Below, one piece after another: positions 16,886-21,867 of a DNA stretch of 21,867 nucleotides. A program made the translations under genes and the position numbers. The first letter of the stretch is position 1, and each line of letters starts with the position of its first letter. The stretch spans positions 1 to 21,867 of the forward strand of contig MU617139.1 in the NCBI GenBank assembly GCA_025201705.1. The letters are read 5' to 3'. Origin of the DNA: Dissophora ornata. Taxonomy: Eukaryota > Mortierellomycota > Mortierellomycetes > Mortierellales > Mortierellaceae. Below the pieces are notes generated by a model, which had not been told where the DNA came from, made no database searches, and saw only the letters and a program-made list of their open reading frames with translations.

Positions 16886-18928
16886 ATGGCACCATCCAAT
16901 GTCGACGTTGACAGACATCCAGTTTCACCAGAACCGACCGCGGTTTCAGACAGTGACTCTGTCGCGATCGAAGATCAGGAAAGGAGCAGTAAAAACAAAG
17001 ATCTGCACCAAGATCGACATCAAGACAAAAATCCATTTGCGCCACCAAACCGCTCAAGTCACTCTTCTGATGAACACTCCACTATGGAGCGTCTCCATGT
17101 GGTCTTGGAGGTATGTGTGGATCACCCCTGCCTTCTTCTCTGGATATGAAATCAATTGCTGTAAAAATACAAGCATCTTTCTAAGACAAAGTCTTTATCG
17201 ACGGATGCTTCCTTTTTGCTAGGAAAACGAACGCTTAAGACAGGAACTAGAGAGATCTTACAGACGTGTCAAGAATTTACGACGAGAGAAAAAGTACGCC
17301 GGCTTAGTATATCGTAGCAAATGGAGTGGATGGGATTTTGGTTATGTAAAATATGTAGACCGCTTCAAACTGACACATGCTACGACCTTCCGACTTATAG
17401 CCTGCTAGTGGATCGCGTTTACGAATTGGAGCGATTGCACTTTGACTTTGACTCGGATTCTTTGTCATCACTCAGCAGCGACAGCGAGGCATCTGACTCG
17501 TCCGTCCTGGAAGAGGCCCGATCCAAGAGGACATCTCCGTCACGGGCCTCTGTAAAGGTGAATGGTTCCAAGAGTGTTCGAGGAACACCATCAACTGCTG
17601 CAACAATAGTCAACGCTCAGCATCCCAAAAAAACGGCTGTCAAGAGTTTGGCGGCAAAAGAAACCAAGGCCCAGGCAACACCATCAACACCATCAACCAT
17701 TACCAATGTCGGATCTGCTACACAAAAACCAAAACGCATCCACCAAACTAATAAGCTGCGGATGGGCTTGGCCAAGGTGCGCAAAGTTCAGTTGTTGGAG
17801 AAAGATGAGGCGGGAAACGTTAAACTTCCTGTGACTGTTGGCATTATCACCATACAGAGCATCGGCGATGTGGTATATGATCGCGAGGCTTTCCACAATG
17901 ATCGCTATATCTTCCCTGTCGGATACAAGATGTCGCGATCCTACAATAGCATGATTGACCTAAACAACCAAACGACCTATACTTGCAGTGTTATCGATGA
18001 TGGAGAAGCACCCAAGGTACGTAAATCTGACACGATGCTGCCGTAACGTGTATTTCTTATGTGTGCAATTAGAGACCTAACCTATGCTTTGTTATAGTTC
18101 CAAATCGACGCCGAGGATCAGCCTGGAAAGCCGATCATTGCTGGAACCGCCACTGGAGCGTGGACCCATGTTGTCAAGGCCGCAAATGCAATCCGCAAAC
18201 GAGACCATTCTAACTCTGCTTCAGGACCTGACTACTTTGGTTTCTCCAACGCGACGATCGCAAAGATGATCCAGGATTTGCCGAACGTAGACAAATGTCA
18301 AAGCTATATCATGCAGCGATTCGAAGAGCCTTCTGCTTCCACAGCGTCCTCTGCAAAGACCGCAGGAGGCGAGAAGAGAAAAATGTCTGCACGAAGCTCG
18401 ACGCCAAAAGCAGGGGGAGATCACAACGAAGAGGAGGGTGATCATGATGCAGGCGAGGATGATAATGAGGACGCTTATGCATCCTTAGGAACGCCAGGAA
18501 AGAAGAAGGCGCGGGTTTCATCACCCAAGACTCGACATGCAAGTTTCGACGCGCCGACTGCGGCGATGGCTAAAGAGAATGTGAGGGCATCGGACACTAG
18601 CATCGAACATCATGAAACCATCGACGATGGTGATGAGAGCGACGAAACTCAGTCCGACTTTGACCCTGAGGATCGAAGGCCGCTGAGCCCAAAACTAGAG
18701 GCAGGTCTCGTTCATTCGATTGCGGCTTCGGGGCACAGCCAGTCACCCATTGTGGTGACGGCGTCGGGCGATTCCGAGATGATTGATATTGAGGAACATG
18801 ACTCGGAAGTGGACGTCGGCATGGATGAGAGCGCCTCATCCGTGCAAGATCCGTTGGCACAGCCACCGGCTGCGCCTGGGATACCAGCCGATGGTCAGGA
18901 TAGAGCTACAGACGTAGCATCAACATGA
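16886..18928 (+). CDS. FYRN/FYRC-domain nuclear protein (TBRG1-like), 4 exons, 580 aa
   Basis: Exons are 16886–17110, 17223–17293, 17401–18016 and 18098–18928; total 1743 nt. Residues about 66–112 form a short coiled coil (ERLRQELERSYRRVKNLRRE, then VDRVYELERL). An acidic Ser-rich patch follows (113–135), then a Lys/Thr-rich linker. The FYRN part is about 241–290 (LPVTVGIITIQSIGDVVYDR, then YIFPVGYKMSR). The FYRC part is about 291–380 (ATGAWTHVVKAANAI and PDYFGFSNATIAKMIQDLPN). The 200-residue C-terminus is acidic and disordered, with basic nuclear-signal candidates near KRK and KKKAR. FYRN and FYRC form one folded unit found in chromatin proteins (trithorax/MLL, TBRG1, JmjC demethylases). 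Here there is no SET, PHD or JmjC domain, so the TBRG1-type layout fits best. A chromatin-linked role is inferred. Confidence 0.85.
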
Positions 18929-19024
18929 CCGCCGTTAGACATGGCCTCTTTCCTCTCCCTTTGCATGCATGCAGCCTTGCTCGATTTTTGCATACGGTCA
19001 GATTTGTTTTTTTTGCAGAGATAG

Positions 19025-19030
19025 AATAAA
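19025..19030 (+). terminator. putative poly(A) signal of the FYR-domain gene
   Basis: AATAAA 97 bases after the stop and 37 bases before the stop of the convergent epimerase gene at 19067, so the two transcripts probably overlap at their 3' ends. Confidence 0.45.
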
Positions 19031-19066
19031 ACGCTGAAACTTGAATGCCACTAGTTTTTCTGTAGA

Positions 19067-20842
19067 CTATGGTTCTACACTGAATTTGTACACGGATTTC
19101 TGGCGGTAGACTTCGTCATGGTGCAGTGTCACCATCTTGGCCCACTCGCGGTGATGGATCGCATCTGGGTACCGGGTTGGCTCTAAAGAGATGCCAGCAA
19201 ACTTGTCTATTTCGGCCTCGATAACGACTCCTCTCTGCTGGCGTTCCTTGTCAACACTCTCGTCCTGGAGGGGTGTCGCAGACGGTGAGATGAAAAAGGT
19301 CGAAGTCGGCATATCAAGCCGTTTAGACTTTGTTTGCGGCAACAACGCCTTGTCGACATAGCCTGCCGCATAGAGCACTAGTGCTGCTTCAGAGGTCGAA
19401 AGATCCATACGGATTCCTGTTCGTGGCGATATCAATGTTGCCACATGTGGTGTTGAAGGGAGATAGCCCTGGATACCAATATCCTCCACGGACATTATGT
19501 TAGACTCTGGAGGAGGATCAAGAGCGTAGACATGGTCATACCCATATCCTCCAGGAATCTGATCTAAACCTGGGCCGATCTTCCTGCCAGTCCATGTCGG
19601 AGATGTGAAATCAAGGAGGGGTTTGTAGCCCTGAACATTTGATTCGCTGCTTTCTTGCTCGCAAAGGTCCAAGATCTTGCCAGTGGGAACAGGGTGTGAA
19701 TTACCAAGTTCCACGAGTTTCGAGGTACTGAGCCAAAGCGTCTGGTCCTTGATCGAGCAGTGGTTTCGTATGACGAGAGGTGCCTTTTCGTTCGATTCGC
19801 AATCTTGTTGCGAATGCTTGTTCTCTCCCATGAACTCGTTCAACAACAAGTCCTGATCTAGATCTTCTGGTGGGTTCAACACGCCGTCCAGATTCCAGTA
19901 CGTGTGGTTTGTTAAACTGACGATGGTGCTCTGCAGGTCCACGTCCCTCTTCTGTCCATCTGTCTCTTCTAATTGCGCCCAGTATTCTAAGAAGAGCTCG
20001 CCCTGTTTTGTAAGCCAATACTTGACTTTCGTTACCAGCCGACCTGGATATCCGTTCTGGCCATGTGACGAAACCAACTGCAGTGTCACAGAGGTCTCGT
20101 CGCCGTCTGTCTTGAGCGTGGTCCAGTGCTGTTTGTCAAAGCCCAGAGGACCTCCGTGATGGCAATCGACGCCGTTCGAAACTTTTAAGGTATGTGTGTG
20201 CCAGTTCGTTGGCTGCATGTGGGGTGAACCGCTGGCTCTTGTGCTCTTTGAAGTCGCTGGCGCATGCTTGCTCTCCAAGTCGAACGACGCATGCGCAATC
20301 CTTTTTGAGAGCGCGAGAAAGGGTATATCAATTAGTCAATCAGTATGCAAGGAAGGCTATTTGGCTATACGTACGCTACGCGTTGCGAGATACAAGGACA
20401 TGTATACATTTTCATCGTTTTGATGCTGAGCTCTCTCGTTACAGAGGTGCTCCTGGGAATATGAGAATGTACATGAACAGTACAACATTCACTCCGCTTC
20501 AAAAAAAAAAATATATCGACGCACTTACCTACTGGCTGTACGTCCAATGACAGCTCCGAAATAAGGATTCAACGCACCTGGCTCGGCCTGAGCGAGATAA
20601 TCCTGCCAGTTGTCAAAACCCAGTACGACATCTTGGGGCTGGCTCCATCGGTCTGGAAATGTCAGATGAGTCAACGTGGCACCATACGTCAAGATGGTCG
20701 CCGAGAGAACCTTGTCTGACCTGGACCCCGCTTCAGTGCTAGAGGCATTGGTGCTGGTGGCTCCAGAGTCTAGATTGATAGAAAGCTCGTGTTGTTGAAC
20801 TAACACGGGTTTCGTGGAGAGTGTTGTTGTCTTGACAGGCAT
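19067..20842 (-). CDS. aldose 1-epimerase (galactose mutarotase), 2 exons, 515 aa
   Basis: Interconverts alpha and beta anomers of hexoses such as galactose, feeding the Leloir pathway. Minus-strand exons are 20842–20529 and 20300–19067; total 1548 nt. The junction rebuilds GRTASRI. Family landmarks in order are TYGATLTHLTFPDR (about 53–66), DVVLGFDNWQDYL, GAVIGRTASRIAHASF, CHHGGPLGFDKQHW (about 151–163), LTNHTYWNLDG with likely catalytic H237, YGYDHVYAL (D360), and GISLEPTRYPDA with likely catalytic base E478, then EVYRQKSVYKFSV at the end. At 515 residues it is well above the usual 340–380, owing to Ser/Thr-rich or polar insertions near 25–45, 112–140, 258–285 and 425–460. The key residues remain, so activity is likely. 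No signal peptide is seen. Confidence 0.9.
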
Positions 20843-21867
20843 TCTGTTGCCTTTGTATGTCGTATCTCCTTTCGTTTCCTTTAGTAAGCTTCCTGGACGA
20901 AAGCAGATGAGATGGAATGAATGCCAAGAATCGATCAGATGATGGGAGACGAAGACACTGTGCCAACTCTAATCGACCCTTTATTTTTCTAGCACTCTGT
21001 CGAGCGCTTGATTTTGTCCTAGACGATTGACGAAAGCAAGTCTGAGTATCTGAAAGAGTACACGGTGTCCCAGACTCAGCATGTGGAAGAGAGTGAGGGC
21101 GAGAGGGTGAGGGCGAGAGGGTGGGGAGGTCCTGGATTGGTGTTTGCTTGCGCTTTGCTCCCAAGATCACACCTTTGCCCGCGTCACTTTGTCCGGCGCC
21201 ACTCCACATTCATAAACTGGCTGAGACCCTGTTTGTCTCCAAGTCTCTCTGGCAGCCCCACGTTGATCTGTTTGTCGGTTCGGTTTCGGCTATCTTTGTT
21301 TCCCCACCGCTGAGCCTAGACAGCCCACCTTTCTTGCCCACCTTTCTTTGTCTGACTTAAGTACTCCAATAAAATTTCCAGAGAGCATAAACAAGAATGG
21401 CTCTCATTTGTCTCTATTTCGTCCAGTCATACCTCTGCCCGAAACGTTCGCAGTTCACTCCCCTGTGTTTACGTCGCGTGTGGGAAGAGACAAAGAGATA
21501 GAGGATTTGTGCCCTTTTTTTTTTTTTGGGCAGTAAGGGCGCTTGGATCTCATCTGCTCATTGTGCATCAAAAACCTTTTTGCAGTGCCGTTTATTGTAC
21601 GTAAACAAGATGCCGATGCCCAGAGGAGAAGACACAGACAAGCATGGCTAACGAGGACCTGCTTGGTTGAGACGTTCACCGTTAGACTGAAAGTTTAAAA
21701 TAAAAAAAGGTCGAGGGAAAAAAAAAAGGGCGCACTCAACAAACGGCATCAACCAGGGATATGGACAAAAAAAAATACGCCCTTGGAGACAACGTGGATC
21801 GATAGTCTAGCCTCTTTGTGTCTACTGCGGCCATCATGTTGCACGACAGCAAATTAAACGACGAAAG
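20843..21867. other. intergenic region right of the epimerase gene
   Basis: No gene is supported. The first few hundred bases should contain the epimerase promoter on the minus strand. A short GAGGGCGAGAGGGTGAGGGC-type tandem repeat lies at about 21094–21126. Poly-T and poly-A runs occur at about 21516–21527 and 21717–21727, and a plus-strand AATAAA is at 21699–21704 with no matching gene upstream. A 34-codon minus-strand frame starting near 21837 has no recognisable product. Confidence 0.45.

Noticed and set aside
20739..21209. A 156-codon minus-strand frame overlapping the epimerase start.
   Set aside because: It is out of frame with the epimerase, has no recognisable domain, and lies mostly in the promoter/5' UTR.

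Overview
The window looks like nuclear DNA from an early-diverging filamentous fungus, most likely Mucoromycota and probably Mortierellaceae. The reasons are protein genes cut by many short GT–AG introns, AATAAA signals just after stop codons, CT-rich and CA-rich leaders, homopolymer runs, and relics of pogo/Tigger and Tc1/mariner DNA transposons. The lineage is inferred from gene style, not from a database match.

Layout. (1) 1–980: intergenic, with a minus-strand TATA box near the left edge that suggests a divergent gene off the window. (2) 981–4906 (+): a nine-exon RhoGEF of 928 aa (DH plus PH) with a long low-complexity insert inside the PH domain. (3) 4981–6640: a decayed pogo/Tigger-like element (about 5056–6529) flanked on both sides by copies of a GCTGAGTAAT-type repeat. 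(4) 6782–7709 (+): five 24-bp tandem repeats directly upstream of an intronless, bacterial-looking metallo-beta-lactamase-fold hydrolase. (5) 8047–10560: degraded DNA with the C-terminal stub of a Tc1/mariner transposase and a probable LRR/F-box fragment. (6) 10647–11309 (+): a secreted, very acidic repeat protein. (7) 11940–13237 (+): a three-exon single-pass membrane protein with an 8-Cys ectodomain and a Y-[NHD]-T repeat tail. (8) 13753–14422 (+): tubulin-binding cofactor A, four exons. (9) 16104–14744 (–): a MOB2-type kinase activator, five exons. (10) 16886–18928 (+): a FYRN/FYRC nuclear protein, four exons. (11) 20842–19067 (–): aldose 1-epimerase, two exons. (12) 20843–21867: intergenic.

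Functional themes. Several genes concern growth and shape: Rho GTPase activation, a wall- or surface-facing membrane protein, tubulin folding and the MOB2/NDR-kinase (RAM) pathway. They are separate transcription units with no operon-like linkage. All multi-exon models here close in frame: the summed exon lengths are multiples of three and each junction rebuilds a family-like sequence. The region between the RhoGEF and the secreted-protein gene is a transposon-damaged accessory island, and the hydrolase inside it is the best candidate for horizontal transfer.
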